DNA of 64,000 nt from Aureobasidium sp. EXF-3400 (GCA_024195585.1 SWBL01000116.1:62001-126000); one strand, 5' to 3'. Numbered from the stretch's first letter, positions 35,921-47,336 are shown. Notes: generated by a model not told the origin, from the letters alone. Numbers and translations: made by a program.

Positions 35921-37252
35921 TCAGAGATCGTCTTCGTCCTCTTCCTCATCCATGCTATCGTAAGAGTCGTATTGGTCAGGAAGAGAGCCTTCATCTGCGT
36001 CGTCTTCCTCATCCTCACCACCCAATCCACGTACACGCTCCTTCCACACCGGAATAGAGTTCTTCCTAAATACATCCAAGAACTCCGCGAACCCGACGAA
36101 ACATCCATCTCTCACTCGCTCTAACTTCTCAACGGCTTCTGAAAGCTCTCTTGTCTGCAACAGACTGGTCTTTGAACGCTTATCAAGTGTATCGTAGAGA
36201 CGCCAACACGTTTCTGTGAAAATCTGATCTCTTCTGAGATGAGCTTTGATGGATATGTCTGCGTTTTTCGCAAACTCGATTGCTACGTTGCATAGGGTTC
36301 TCAAAGCGTCGAGCTTGGTTGCATCGGACATGTACCATACAGGACCGGAAAGACGGGTTATCGCGGCGTGGAAGTCGGAGACTTGGGAAGGTAATGCTGG
36401 GGCTGGTGGCTGAGTGGTTGGTGGCTGCTGTTGACCAGACGGGACTCTAGGCGTTTGACCGGGAGTATTTGCAGGCTGATAGCGTCAGAATAGTGATCCT
36501 AGCTTGGGCTAGACCTTTGATACCTGCGCGTTGTAGTATTCAGGACCCCATGGTGGTCTTATGGCTTCCATCGGATTAGCATTGCCGGCAGCTGATCCCG
36601 GTACCCCAGAAGGCATTGGCGGCGGACCATGTGGCCTAGATGTATATACTGAATCTCTCCTAACGCGCTCATCCTGTGCCCTCACTATTCTCGCCTCTTC
36701 TTGAGATTGCGAGAGTAGTAGGTCGTATAACGCTTGATGAGCTGTGCTTTTGTGCGTCTCTTGTATCCTGAATGAAGTACGAAGAAGCTCCAACACATCT
36801 GGATGTCTCAGTGCTGCCGTGGAGAGGATCTCTCGCAATTGAAAGGTTTCCAGAGAAGACACGGCCAGAGAGATATGATCAAGCAGATCAGGAGGATGAG
36901 CAAGCTGAATTGGTTGAGAAACCTGAGCACGAGGTCCTCGCATCTGACCCATCGAAGGGTTAACATAAGCATTGGTAGCTTGAACAGGAGCTCCATGGCC
37001 AACAGATCCCCGCACACCACTTTGGGGAGCAGGATCTGATCCAGGACCAGCATGTCTAGCTTCCACATGACCATAACTATCAACACGGGCTTGTTTCCTC
37101 GGTGGCTCGTCGTCGGTGAGATCAATCATGTTTCTTTTCATACCCAAGAGCTTCGCAACGCGTATCTTCGCAGCTTCGTTGAGCCTGTTTTCTTCTTTGG
37201 CACTAAGCTTAGAAGATGTAGATTGAATAAAAAGCTTTGATGAAATGTTCAT
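35921..37252 (-). CDS. Unknown nuclear-looking protein with acidic tail
   Basis: Exons 37252..36524 and 36475..35921; the 48-nt intron (GTATCAAAG to TATCAG) joins EYYNAQ to PANTPGQTP without shifting frame. 427 aa. N-terminus: a short basic helix (NRLNEAAKIRVAKLLGMKR) then IDLTDDEPPRKQAR, which combines a SUMO-interaction-like ID-L motif with a basic nuclear-signal-like cluster. The middle is Pro/Gln-rich and disordered. The C-terminal third is helical (TKLDALRTLCNVAIEFAK, LSEAVEKLERVRDGC) and ends in a run of Asp/Glu. I do not recognise a family; nuclear location is inference. Confidence 0.75.
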
Positions 37253-37750
37253 GAATGTTGATTAGGTAGCAACCAAGAATTGTAAACTCTTGATGCTTCA
37301 TGTATGCTTGAATGATCATGGCCTTGGTGCCTGAGACTCGCGTCAAATGAGGGAACGCGGTTGGTCGCGTTCGCCTGACATCACCTTGCAGATCAATCTA
37401 ATTGATAGAGTCTTTCGTTGTGAACAGGACAATACACATACGGATGGATGTATGAATCGAGTCAGACATGTTCGGACAGCTTAGAGCAACTGACGAGACA
37501 AACGCTTTAGTAGATGATAAACTCGTCTTGGGAGGTAGGTGCTATTATTCTATATACAATGAGCTTGAACGCCTAAACTCGCATGTAGCTGAAAAACAAT
37601 TCTTGAATGAATGCGCATGCTCTCAACTGCTAACGTTATCAATCTCTCGTGGATATGCTTATAATCATACCTTCGTTATCCATACCGTTTCCTCAGTGCA
37701 GCTCAAGAGCCAAGACACGTCTTCCGAGCCACTTTTCAACCCTACACTCA
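37253..37750. other. Intergenic
   Basis: About 500 bp between two minus-strand genes: promoter of the acidic-tail gene and 3' flank of the YTH gene. No coding-like content. Confidence 0.55.
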
Positions 37751-40577
37751 TCAAGGTCTGTCGTCCTCGCCTTTAGCTTCCAGATCAGCCTGCCTCAGAA
37801 TTTCTACTACACCTTGTCCAGTCGACGTATTGACTTCCTGTCCATCTTTACCAACAAGAACAGCATGTGGTTGGCCATCGTCGCCGGGATTCAGCGTGTT
37901 TCTCAGATGACCCACGAACTTGAAATGCACAGGCGTTGTGCAGAGCCAGCGGATGCGGAATGGCGGTGAGCAGGGCCACTTGAGCTTTTTGCAGAAGAGT
38001 GGCTGGGGGACTGTTGGGGAGGGTGGGCTTGTCATGACAGCCTACGGATTATTTAGATCAGCTGTGCAAGGTGTTGGGAAGAAGACCAAGTTGCTTACAG
38101 CGCCTTGAAAGGCCATGCTCTTGTTGACGCTGAAGAGCAATAAAACAGAGCGACAAGTATGGAAGGCATCGGTGAAGAGGCGTGTGTTTTTTTCCTGGGT
38201 GGCCCAAACGCCGTCTCTTTGCGCATCGATAACGTTTTGCATGTTCCAGGATTTTATGATGAAGAACCGTTCGTCGGCGGCTGCTTGAGTATCTGAATTA
38301 GCGAGTATGCTCTGGATGCACGCATGCTTTCCGATAAAGTGGGAATAATAATAATAATAGTGGGTAAAACAGAAAAGCATTTATTTTCAATGGGCATGTG
38401 TTGAATATCCCCAAGACTCCGGTATCAAAAATGCTAATCATGCTGCGAGAAGGGCTTCTAAGTCTTCTGGATGAACGCCGAGTGATGCTCTAATCATGTA
38501 TTCATGAAAAGGCCAGAACCGAAACAATTTTATCTGTGAAATCTGGCTCTAGGGCCGGAAGGCATGTACCCACATTTGTTGCTCGAGTAGCCACCTTGGC
38601 CGATGGGTTGTTCATTGACATCTGAGAACGAAGTAGAGTTCCATCCATGAGGACGTGTGGACCATTGCTCAGGGGATCTAGGAGCACCCCAAGACTCGCG
38701 ACGACCGAAGGAACTGTCATTAGGACGGAAGGCCTGACCACGAACAGAAATTGACTGGTGAGTGGGAGAGGCATCCGGGCCAGCGCGTCGATGATAGTCG
38801 GATCTGTCAGATCTATCATTGGCATAGTGGGATCTGTTTCTCAGTCAGCCACCTGTCAACAGAGCTGTCCTGGTCTTGCGATATCTCAGCATGTCAATTT
38901 ACCTCTGGTCAGAACCACGTCTGGAAGCACTGGCGGATAGAGGCTTGTCGAATAAATCATCTCTACGCACAGCACGACCAGAAGTGTTCAGACGGCTCAA
39001 TTTCTCACGGTTGTTGTTTACTGGCACGGATGGCGAGCGAGGACGTTTGGCGCCAGCTGAGGCAGGCTGAGATGAGACTGGACTGGCTTTGGTCAAGGGA
39101 GCGGACTGCTCGTCAGTCGGGGCTGAAGCAGGAGGAGGTGGAGGCGGCATGTAAGCAGCCGAGACGGCGCGCATGTAGTCCTTGGTGCTAGGGTCGTTAG
39201 CCGCAGCAGCCTCCTGACGTTCAAGTTCGGCAAACTCAAGCTCCAGAGCACGTTTCTTCTCTTCAAGCGCAGCACGCATCTTGTATGTCTTGAGCTTTTG
39301 CTCGCGGAAAGCCGCGTCATGGAAACCAGTGATTGTCAACCAAAGATCGACATCCTTGAAGTACTCATCCTCTTTCTCCTTAGGAATCTTGGTGGCGGCC
39401 AAGCTAAGATTACGCTTGTGCAGGGGTCCACTGGACAAGGGATGGACGGGCTTGGTGGCCTTGGTACGTTGGTTAAAAATTGCATCGGCGTCCTTGTCCT
39501 CAGAAGACTTCTGCTCAGGCACAGGAGAGGCGATATTAGGCTTCTGCTTGGTCAGACTATTGATTGTGTTCTGCTGTTCATTAGGAGTTTCAGGCGACTT
39601 GACAGTCGACGAGGACTTGTCCGTGTTGGAATTAAATTGTTCAGCAGTATTGGTTCTGTTGTGCGAGACAGCAGGTGACGTGGCTGACTTGTTTTCAACC
39701 AGGTTGCTATCCGAGAATGGTTTGATTGTAGATTCTGTTGTGTTGAGCTGCTTCATTGGGGCAGTCTTGTTTTGATTCTTGACGTCAGATTGCTCGACGG
39801 CAGCAGTGGCATGACCCTCGGCAATGAGAGCATCGACTGAGTTCGACTGACTCAGGATTGATGCAGCAGTTGGTCTGTTCAGTTTGGATTGAGTTGTCTG
39901 TATGTTGGCCTTGTTCTTGGACAAGGTAGTGTTTGGAGTGAGAGCGGGACTTTGAGGGCGAGATTGTGATTCGGTCTTGATGGAGACAGCGTTGACATTG
40001 CTGACAGGGTTCGAGACGTCCTTAACGGGTGTAGCCTGGCGATTGGCAAGCAGCTTTGCGCGCAGCTCATGCAGCTTGGCTGTGTTGACTTTGGCAGTTG
40101 GAATGTTGACAGATGGAGTGTTGGAACCATTGGCTCCTTGTGTTGTCTGCATGTGATTGCCCGGGTTGGACGTGTTGAGAGTTGACTGCTGTGAGACCTT
40201 CAGTCAGCAAGCGATCTACAGCTCGGATGAGATGAAGGAGAGACGAAAGATCTCACTGCGTCGACCATGGTTGCGGGTTGGGACGAATCAGCTTCGTAAA
40301 AGTCCATGTCGTCGTCAACCTCGGAGCTTGTGTTGATGTCGGCGCCGTAGCCACCAGACGAGTACATGTCCATGTCAGTGCTACAATCTGGGCTGGGTGT
40401 ATGCCAGTCCTCTTCGTCCTCGTACTCGGTGTGCGAGTAAAAGGTGGAAGGGAAAAGGAAATATTGTGTACGAGTAGGCCTGCGCAGGTGAATTGGAGAC
40501 AGGAGCACCCGCGTTTCCGACGGCGGCTCAGCTCGGCCCGTGCCGCTAGCGTCACCAGACTCAACGGCGTTTCCCAT
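37751..40577 (-). CDS. YTH-domain protein (m6A RNA reader)
   Basis: A five-exon model, 786 aa: 40577..40257, 40197..38903, 38833..38574, 38292..38099 and 38041..37751. The YTH fold, which binds N6-methyladenosine in RNA, is C-terminal: RFFIIKSWNMQNVIDAQ, GVWATQEKNTRLF, LLLFSVNKSMAFQG, MTSPPSPTVPQPLF and LVGKDGQEV. The N-terminus is a long disordered Asn/Thr/Ser region, then DVDLWLTITGFHDAAFREQK and a charged coiled coil, an arrangement I recall from fungal YTH proteins. Introns are 59, 69, 281 and 57 nt. The 281-nt intron (T|GTGGGT at 38573, acceptor TTCAG at 38293, or CAAG at 38284) is the least certain; both acceptors keep frame into ERFFIIKS. If unspliced, a stop at 38530 ends the protein without the YTH domain. 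Confidence 0.75.
38341..38361. repeat. AAT microsatellite in YTH long intron
   Basis: About five consecutive AAT (plus strand) triplets inside the 281-nt intron of the YTH gene. Simple repeat, probably length-polymorphic between isolates. Confidence 0.7.
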
Positions 40578-41051
40578 GACTGTCTTGATGGATGCTCTGA
40601 TCGTGTCTGTCGTCTTTGCGTCTGTACAGAAGTCGTTGTTTGAGGAGCGGAATTTGCTTTGACATAGTCCTATTCGGCCTTGCTAAGCGCTGACCGTCTG
40701 TCGGCGCTCGCTCGTCTCGGCATTATACTGCTTTGACGTCGTGTGCGAACATCCTTGTCGTTCACCATCGTACATGGCATACAATGCTGCAAGACAAAGT
40801 CTTTACCACCTACTACTTCGCTCTCTAGAATACTCAGGAACTCTGAGATGATCATGAATTCATACTGCTTTTAGTAGTATCTCAGATTACCTAGTAGCAT
40901 CATCAAGCTTCGTCGCGAAGCAACGTCTTTTCTATCTAAAAGTTCGCTAATTCGATATCAACTGGGTTGTATCTCCACAAGAAAAAGACATAAACTCTAA
41001 TCAGTACCATCTAGCCCAAAACCTCATAACATAAACGCAAAGTTGTGACGC
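40578..41051. other. Intergenic
   Basis: 474 bp between two minus-strand genes, holding the YTH-gene promoter and the lipase 3' flank. Nothing recognised. Confidence 0.55.
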
Positions 41052-42496
41052 CTAGATTCTAAAGTTCTTGACCCAATGTCCAACAACGATCCTGCCTTCA
41101 TCGAAGCCCCAGCGATTCGTCCGAACGACAATGGCTGCATGGGTATGGCGAACTTTGCTGATGTGAACGGGGTATTTCGTGAAGCCCACGCCATCCAGAC
41201 CTTCAATCATATAGAATTGATCTGATGTAAGGGCGAGTGTGGGGAACCTCTCTTGTCCCTTGAATTTGCTACCAGTGTGCTTGGCCTCGGATAGACGGTC
41301 TTCGTCCTCAGATGGTGGCGTCGGTAAGTAGTCCTGGCCCTGGTTAGAGTTGAGGTGTTCGTAAACGCGTTCCTCAAGATTCTGGGCTTCTTCGAGAAGT
41401 GGATTGGATCGGTAGCGCTCGATACCAAAAGCGGCACCACCAGATTCGTGTAGGCGAACACGCTGAGCGGATCGGATTGTTTGGATCCCGCTGTTGATGA
41501 GGAAGAGCATGCTACCAACAGGAATGAGGACGGCTAGCAGGAGATAGAATGGAACGGCTGTAAGAGTGGACCAGCTTGTAGCTCTCAGACGGGCCCAGAA
41601 ACCAAGCGGCGCTCGGAGCTTTGGACGAACAGGCTCATCTGGGCGCAGTAGAACACCATCGTAGCCAGGTAAGGGTCGCAGATCGACAGCGTCGAGATTG
41701 ACGAAGGGGTCCTTGTAGGTTATACAGCTGGTGTAGTATGGAACACTACGATCATTGATGATGTTGGAGTAGAGGGTGCGGTGCTTGAACTTGGCTAGAC
41801 CACGAATGAAGACACTGCTTGGATCTGCCAGTACCGTCAGAAGCGGACGGCCGGTATCACGGAAGGAATCGACGGTGAAGAGTTGGCGACCCGAGGTACT
41901 CAAAGTGCGGGCACCGAGGACGTTCCAGAGATAGTTATGAGGACCAAGAAGAGGCGATCGCACGCCTAGATGGGGTGTAGCGAAGGTGGTGAAGTTGACG
42001 GGCTGTATGCGATCGAAGTAACCCTTGGAATATAACAGACCGACAACATAGCGCGCGACCAGGCCGCCCAACGAGTAGCCGACAATGCTTATCTTTGTGA
42101 TCTGTCTGCCATCTTTTTCAAGTATCTTGATCTCTTCCTCAATCTCATTGGTGGTCCGCTCTCCTCCTAGTTCAATGCCATCGTAGGTAAAGTTGTTGGA
42201 GTTGCTCTTGGTGAGGAGGACGTGTAACTTGTCTTTTGGGTACTCGGCTTGCAGCGACGTGGCAAGGTTCTTCAAGTGTTTCGGGTTGCCCCAAAGTCTG
42301 TACAGCGGCCATGTCAGTTGGATGAGACGAAAGGACCAAGGAGAAAGAAGAGAGTCTACCCGTGGATCAAGACACATAGATGATCGGCCATACCTCTTTC
42401 TGTCTCGGGGAGCTCGGTGTTCCAACGAGCCTGTAATTCTTCCTGTACTGCTATGAGAGCTGTGCGCCCATGATCTTTGAAAGACTCGAAAGACAT
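41052..42496 (-). CDS. DUF676 serine esterase/lipase (Lpl1/Rog1-like)
   Basis: An alpha/beta-hydrolase of the DUF676 family; yeast relatives (YOR059C/Lpl1, Rog1) are phospho- or acylglycerol lipases, Lpl1 on lipid droplets. Exons 42496..42360 and 42297..41052; the 62-nt intron (GTAGACTC, CAACTGAC, TACAG) restores the oxyanion-region motif DHLCVLIHGLWGNPKHL, which an unspliced reading destroys. 460 aa. The nucleophile elbow is ISIVGYSLGGLVARY (about 125-140), then TFATPHLGVRSP. A hydrophobic hairpin (AVPFYLLLAVLIPVGSMLFL, about 305-330) could bind membranes or droplets. The likely catalytic His is in VRHTHAAIV near the end. The start ATG is MSFESFKDHG. Confidence 0.87.
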
Positions 42497-42985
42497 ATGC
42501 AGGGTGCAGCAAGAAGAAGAAACAATTTATGTGCCTGAGTCGTCCCTTTGCGGCGGTTGATGATGACGTCGCTCTCGGCGCTTGTCAAAGTCCGACGGGG
42601 TCTCTCTCTGCGCTTGCAGTGCCTGGCCAAGTCGATTCGTGGAAGCATTACCAAGTCGATGGCTTCTGATCCAGACGAGTGAAGAGCATCATTAAGGTAC
42701 TCTTGCCAAACATCTGGCCTGCTTGGAAGGAGGGCTACCACCACTTGTCTCGCCGCTCCAGAGCTCGGGAAGCTGCACTCGGCACCTGCTCCTTCTCTTT
42801 TGTTCAACTGGATCGAGTAAATTATTTGTTCACCAGTCACTTTCCTACACGGTCATGATCTGATCTGAACCATTTCACTCTCACTTCACTCAGGTAATAT
42901 GGATGCATCTTTCGAGCGTGTTTAGACCACTAAATCCTTTTCTTGTAAAGTCGACCTGCCCTTGTTTGGCATCCTTTAAAACACC
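42497..42985. promoter_or_regulatory. Shared divergent promoter region
   Basis: 489 bp between the divergent starts of the DUF676 lipase (-) and REX3 (+). It carries both promoters. No specific element identified. Confidence 0.45.
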
Positions 42986-44938
42986 ATGTTTTCAACCACT
43001 GGTCTTTTCAAAGGCATACCGTGCCCTGAAGGCGAGAGGTGCAACATAATCCACTGCATCTTCTCCCATGACTTGAGACCTCGGGCCGTTGCTGTATCTG
43101 AGCAGGGTGCAACCAAAAAGAGAAAACTGTCTGAAGAAACTGACACAAAACCCCCTGTTACTCCTGTTACTATCTCATCGGGCAACACAACCAATCGCTC
43201 TGCGGCCAACGGATTTACTACCATCAATCCACAGAAACCTACGACAACGGCCTCAGTACCGCCTAAAATCCCTAAGACTTTACAGAGACCAGTGAGCCCG
43301 CCTCCTAAGCCACCCGTCGCCCCGTCAAAACCAGTTCCCTCAAAATCTGCTGTCAAAGAATCTCTGAATCCTCGAATGATTCCCAACGACCCTGCCGGCC
43401 ATGCAAAACGAACTTTGTTTCTCAAGCATCTGCATGCTCAAATGGAACGCTTGAATGACCAAGTAGCCAAGAGTTCGCATGCGAAGAAGGCAGACTTGAC
43501 TATGACGCCTGATGAGTTGATCAGGGCTGCTTTGGATGAAGAGGAGAAGACGGCGCGAGAGAACCACAAGATCTACGCCAACGTCATCAAAATGCGTGTT
43601 GCAACCCTCAAAAAGATGGGCGTGGACGAATGGGTTGCTCATGTTATCGAAACTATCCGAGTCGACCTGCAGGATACCCAAGCCAAGCTGCCACCGCCAA
43701 TCGATACCGGATTACCTTTGGAGCAGGAGCACATCATCCTTCCTCATCTGATCACCGATCAGACAAATCTGGCCAAGCACGGCTACGTGCCTACACCACC
43801 AACTGAGGAAGACATCGCCGAGGCCAAAGCTGGTGTGGCAGCCTCTCTTAACTACGAGGTATGCGATCGTTGCAAATCTCGCTTCAGAGTTTTCGAAGAG
43901 CGTAGGGAAGAGGACGGTGCTTTGACAACAAACGGACCTTGCACTTACCACTGGGCTAAGCCATTCACACCTCGTCGTGAGAAGACAGATGCCATCAAAG
44001 GTCCAAAAGAGGCTATATACCCCTGTTGTCAGGAACCCCAAGGCACTCCAGGTTGTACACAATGTGAGACGCACGTGTTCAAGGTCAGCGAAGGCAAGAG
44101 ACTGGCGTCCATCTTACCTTTCATATATACACCAGAGAACCCCAAACCTGCCAAAGGACCTGATGGCAAATCACCCAACGCCGTCACCTTCGATTGCGAA
44201 ATGGGCTATACTGTCTTTGGCCTCGAGCTCATTCGTCTGACCGCCGTGTCTTGGCCCGAAGGTCATTCGCTGATTGATGTCCTTGTTCGTCCGCAAGGCA
44301 CCATCCTCGATCTCAACACCCGCTGGTCGGGTGTAACGCCGGAAATGTATAGCTCTGCCATTCCGTATGAGGAGAAATTGGCCATGGATGCGCTGCTACC
44401 ACCCCCACCACCCGGCAGTTCTGCCTCTATATCCCTCGACAGCCCTGCCAGTGGCCCATTGCCTATTGTCTCAGGCCCCGCCGCCGCGAGAGACCTCCTA
44501 TGCTCTTTCCTCACACCTAACATTCCTCTCATCGGTCATGGTATCGAAAATGATCTCAACTCTACTCGACTGTGTCACCCAACCATCATCGACACTATCA
44601 TCTTATTTCCGCACCCTCGTGGTCTGCCCTTCCGATTTGGCCTCAAGATGCTTACAAAACGGCACCTCGGCCGTGACATCCAGATGGGAGGAGCCTTAGG
44701 TCACGATTCTCTTGAAGATGCACGCGCGACTGGCGACTTGGTTCGCTTTGCAGTAGGACAAAGATATAAGAGACTGCAAAGGGAGGGCTGGACATTGAAC
44801 GATGGTGTGCTCATGCCACCTCTTCCTGGTGGTCCACCTCCTATGGAAGAAACAAAGGCTCTAGGCGCTGGATCAGGGGTCAAGAGACAGAGAATCGAGG
44901 TCGAGCAGCAAGGTCCAAGCAAGAAACTTAAGGAGTGA
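42986..44938 (+). CDS. REX3: RNA exonuclease 3 (Rex3-like, DEDDh)
   Basis: A single-exon, 650-aa 3'-5' RNA exonuclease. Yeast Rex3 trims the 3' ends of RNase MRP RNA and other small RNAs. N-terminus: a CCCH finger CPEGERCNIIHCIFSH (C-x5-C-x4-C-x3-H, residues about 13-28). Then disordered Pro-rich sequence with KKRKLSEE, a helical region, and a Cys-rich zinc-binding part (CDRCKSRFRVFEE, PCCQEPQGTPGC). The DEDDh domain starts at about 405: FDCEMGYTVFGLELIRLT (D, E), LIGHGIENDLNSTRL (D), and LGHDSLEDARATGDLV (H-x4-D). It ends with KRQRIEVEQ and Lys-rich residues, suggesting a nuclear signal. Confidence 0.9.
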   Translation: MFSTTGLFKGIPCPEGERCNIIHCIFSHDLRPRAVAVSEQGATKKRKLSEETDTKPPVTPVTISSGNTTNRSAANGFTTINPQKPTTTASVPPKIPKTLQRPVSPPPKPPVAPSKPVPSKSAVKESLNPRMIPNDPAGHAKRTLFLKHLHAQMERLNDQVAKSSHAKKADLTMTPDELIRAALDEEEKTARENHKIYANVIKMRVATLKKMGVDEWVAHVIETIRVDLQDTQAKLPPPIDTGLPLEQEHIILPHLITDQTNLAKHGYVPTPPTEEDIAEAKAGVAASLNYEVCDRCKSRFRVFEERREEDGALTTNGPCTYHWAKPFTPRREKTDAIKGPKEAIYPCCQEPQGTPGCTQCETHVFKVSEGKRLASILPFIYTPENPKPAKGPDGKSPNAVTFDCEMGYTVFGLELIRLTAVSWPEGHSLIDVLVRPQGTILDLNTRWSGVTPEMYSSAIPYEEKLAMDALLPPPPPGSSASISLDSPASGPLPIVSGPAAARDLLCSFLTPNIPLIGHGIENDLNSTRLCHPTIIDTIILFPHPRGLPFRFGLKMLTKRHLGRDIQMGGALGHDSLEDARATGDLVRFAVGQRYKRLQREGWTLNDGVLMPPLPGGPPPMEETKALGAGSGVKRQRIEVEQQGPSKKLKE

Positions 44939-45491
44939 TGACAAGAACCTGCAATGCATGGAACCTGAGGGATGAAGAATATTTGCTAAGCAGGCAGAAG
45001 TTTTGAGAGACATGAAAGTAAGCGGTTGCTGCAACAAGTAGATCGCTTCCGTCTACTGAACATACCAGACACAATTACTCTATACTCTGGTGATGAGGAT
45101 CATAATGCCTTCATCATCTGCTTATTCACAGTAAGATGACTCAAGATGAATAAAAGACAAATCAGTCCGAGAAAAAAGGAACTCGTTTCTTTTCGCTATT
45201 TCCTCAAACATCATATACAATTCCGGGTTTAGAATCCTTGTGCAGTGACACCAAGAAAGTAAACTCATAAACCCTCTCATAAAATATCATTCCTGGTTTT
45301 TGTACAGGGCAAAAGAAGCGAACGTAAAGAATAGAAAACAACAATCGTCCGGTCAAATCTATACAACCCCTACCCCTTTCATAAACCCTCCGGTCATAAT
45401 CGTCCCCTGGACATTTTCATACAACAACATGGTGTTTTCGTTAATGGAAGAGAAAAAAGAAAAGAAAAGAAAAGCAGAGCAGAGCAGCAGC
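44939..45491. other. Convergent 3' flanks
   Basis: 553 bp between the stops of REX3 (+) and the DUF1996 gene (-). It includes an A/G-rich stretch just past the DUF1996 stop (about 45446-45485). Nothing else seen. Confidence 0.55.
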
Positions 45492-47336
45492 TTAGTGGTG
45501 ACGACCAGCCTTCAACTCAGCCAAGTGGCGACGCACCTTGCCGGCAGCGAGCTTGGCCTTGACTTCGGCGGCTTGCTCGTCAGCAGCTTCTTTGTAGGTG
45601 ACAGCGGCGGCGTAGCGTGCGTTCTTGGTTGCCGAGGCGGGAGCTTTGCCCTTGCGGTGAAGTGCTGATGAGATGGAAGTGGTAGCCGAGGACTTTGCGG
45701 AGGAGGAGGAAGAAGCGGGCTTGCTTGAGGTGGCGAGGGTGGTTGCGGGCTTGCTGGATGAGGTGGAAGTGCTGCTGCTGTGGCTGGTGCTAGAGCTGCT
45801 GTGGCTAGTGCTGGAGCTGCTGCTGCTGCTCTTGGAAGATGAAGCAGCAGAGGAAGAAGCGGCAACAGAAGAGGAAGCATTAGAGACAGAGCCGCCATCA
45901 GGACCAGTGTAGGCATTGTTGGTGCAGCTGGAGAGGCCGCTGCAGCTCTGGTAGATGGACAGAGCGCTGCCACCACCACAGTACTCGGTGCTGTCACCAG
46001 CGCAGGGCGTGAAGCAGTTGCCGAGAATGCCAGTCTGAGGTGCGCGGTCAGAAGGAAGCGAGTTACCGCAGTAGCACTGAGACGCGTATTCGAGACCTGC
46101 GTAGCTGTATCCCTTGCCCGAACAGAAGGAAATGCACGACTCGACAGTCATGGAGTTGCTGCTGGTCGAAGCGGAGGTGAAAGTGCGGCTGCCCACGTTA
46201 TCGGTGCCGCAGCCAACGTACTGCCACTCAAGCGACGAGGTGACATCCTTGAAGTACTGCTGGTAGGCACCAATAGTAGCGACCTTGCTGTTGGTGCTGG
46301 CACAGGTCTGGACAGTAGCGAGGCCGGGACCTTGTTGAACGGGGTTGCAGCCAGGAAGAGCCTCGAGCAAACCGGTAACCTGCTCGTCAACCTGAGGAGG
46401 AACGACACAAGCTTGACTCTCCTGGGTAGTGAACAGGTCATTTGCGATGACAGGGCAGTCAGACAAGAGACCGCTGTCGTTGGTGCACTGATCGATAGCG
46501 CTCTGCAGAGTAGGAACGTCCCAACCGTTGATGAAGTCACCGTGGAATCCGTAGCCAGTAGGGTCACCCATAGCAAAGACGAAAGGCTGGCCGCTACCAG
46601 ACCACTGGCTGCTGAAGTCACCAGTGTTGTAGTTAACCTCGTAGAAGATGGAGATCAAGTGAACGGGGTGAGAGTCGGGGCAGCTGCCGCTGTCATAGCT
46701 ACCACCAACGGGGTACGACATGTGTGACTTGTGGTCAGCAGAATCAAGGTTGACACCATCCCAGCACGAAGGGAAGAAGACCTGCGCACGGAGACCATCA
46801 GGGCAGTTCTTGGTAGGAAGACCATCGCTGGTGCTAGAGCCGCCGCTGTAATCGAGACAGACAAAGCTGACAGCCTCCGACTCGAAGTCATCGGTGTGGT
46901 TGCGCTTGAAGGGGTTACCAGCGACCATGCGGAAGCCCTCGGGGAAAGCCTGGAGTTTGTCGTTGTTGGGACCACCACGCTGGAGATAGTAGACAGTCAT
47001 GCCGCCATAGACACCCTCACCATCGCCAGACTGGTGAACACTCTCGAAAGTTCCGTTCTGGTGCTGGAAGTAGAGGAGAGGAGTCCAGTAGTTCGAAAGA
47101 TCCGCCTTGATGGGGCAAGAAGAGCAGTCCGAAGAACGAGCATCGGCGTAGTCCATGTCGAACTTGAAGCCGTTACCACCGGAAATGGTGTGAGTGTGGC
47201 CGGAGACCTGTCCAGGGGAGATAATGGGGTCGGCACGCTCGGTGACAATACGACCAGGGCAGGGCATACGGAAGAAAGCAGCAGCAGGTGCGGCGAGAGC
47301 GGCAGCCAGGCCGAGAACCTTAGTAGAAGTGTACAT
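45492..47336 (-). CDS. Secreted DUF1996 protein with WSC domain
   Basis: A single-exon, 614-aa extracellular or wall-associated protein. Signal peptide MYTSTKVLGLAAALAAPAAA. DUF1996 follows from about residue 25 (FFRMPCPGRIVTERADPIISPG, SGHTHTISGGNGF), with many Cys and the conserved NYWTPLLYFQ and MGDPTGYGFHGDFINGW. A WSC carbohydrate-binding domain at about 370-460 has the spaced cysteines (YVGCGTDN, CISFCSGKGYSYAG, CYCGNSLPSD, YCGGGSALSIYQS). A Ser/Thr-rich, probably O-glycosylated stretch follows at about 480-560. The C-terminus is Ala/Lys-rich and ends RHH, with no membrane helix or GPI signal, so it is probably secreted. Enzyme function is not established for DUF1996. Confidence 0.88.
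   Translation of the reverse strand: MYTSTKVLGLAAALAAPAAAFFRMPCPGRIVTERADPIISPGQVSGHTHTISGGNGFKFDMDYADARSSDCSSCPIKADLSNYWTPLLYFQHQNGTFESVHQSGDGEGVYGGMTVYYLQRGGPNNDKLQAFPEGFRMVAGNPFKRNHTDDFESEAVSFVCLDYSGGSSTSDGLPTKNCPDGLRAQVFFPSCWDGVNLDSADHKSHMSYPVGGSYDSGSCPDSHPVHLISIFYEVNYNTGDFSSQWSGSGQPFVFAMGDPTGYGFHGDFINGWDVPTLQSAIDQCTNDSGLLSDCPVIANDLFTTQESQACVVPPQVDEQVTGLLEALPGCNPVQQGPGLATVQTCASTNSKVATIGAYQQYFKDVTSSLEWQYVGCGTDNVGSRTFTSASTSSNSMTVESCISFCSGKGYSYAGLEYASQCYCGNSLPSDRAPQTGILGNCFTPCAGDSTEYCGGGSALSIYQSCSGLSSCTNNAYTGPDGGSVSNASSSVAASSSAASSSKSSSSSSSTSHSSSSTSHSSSTSTSSSKPATTLATSSKPASSSSSAKSSATTSISSALHRKGKAPASATKNARYAAAVTYKEAADEQAAEVKAKLAAGKVRRHLAELKAGRHH

Noticed and set aside
37751..38380. Stand-alone short YTH protein separate from the 40577 gene
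   Set aside because: No plausible start before RFFIIKS, and fungal YTH proteins carry the same disordered plus LWLTITGFHD-like N-terminus; both acceptors join in frame.
38502..38825. Separate 107-codon ORF on the minus strand
   Set aside because: It is an alternative frame of YTH exon 3; the other frame continues the Arg/Ser-rich protein smoothly from the 38834..38902 intron.
45673..45912. Glu/Leu-rich ORF opposite the DUF1996 gene
   Set aside because: Antisense shadow of the Ser-rich stretch.
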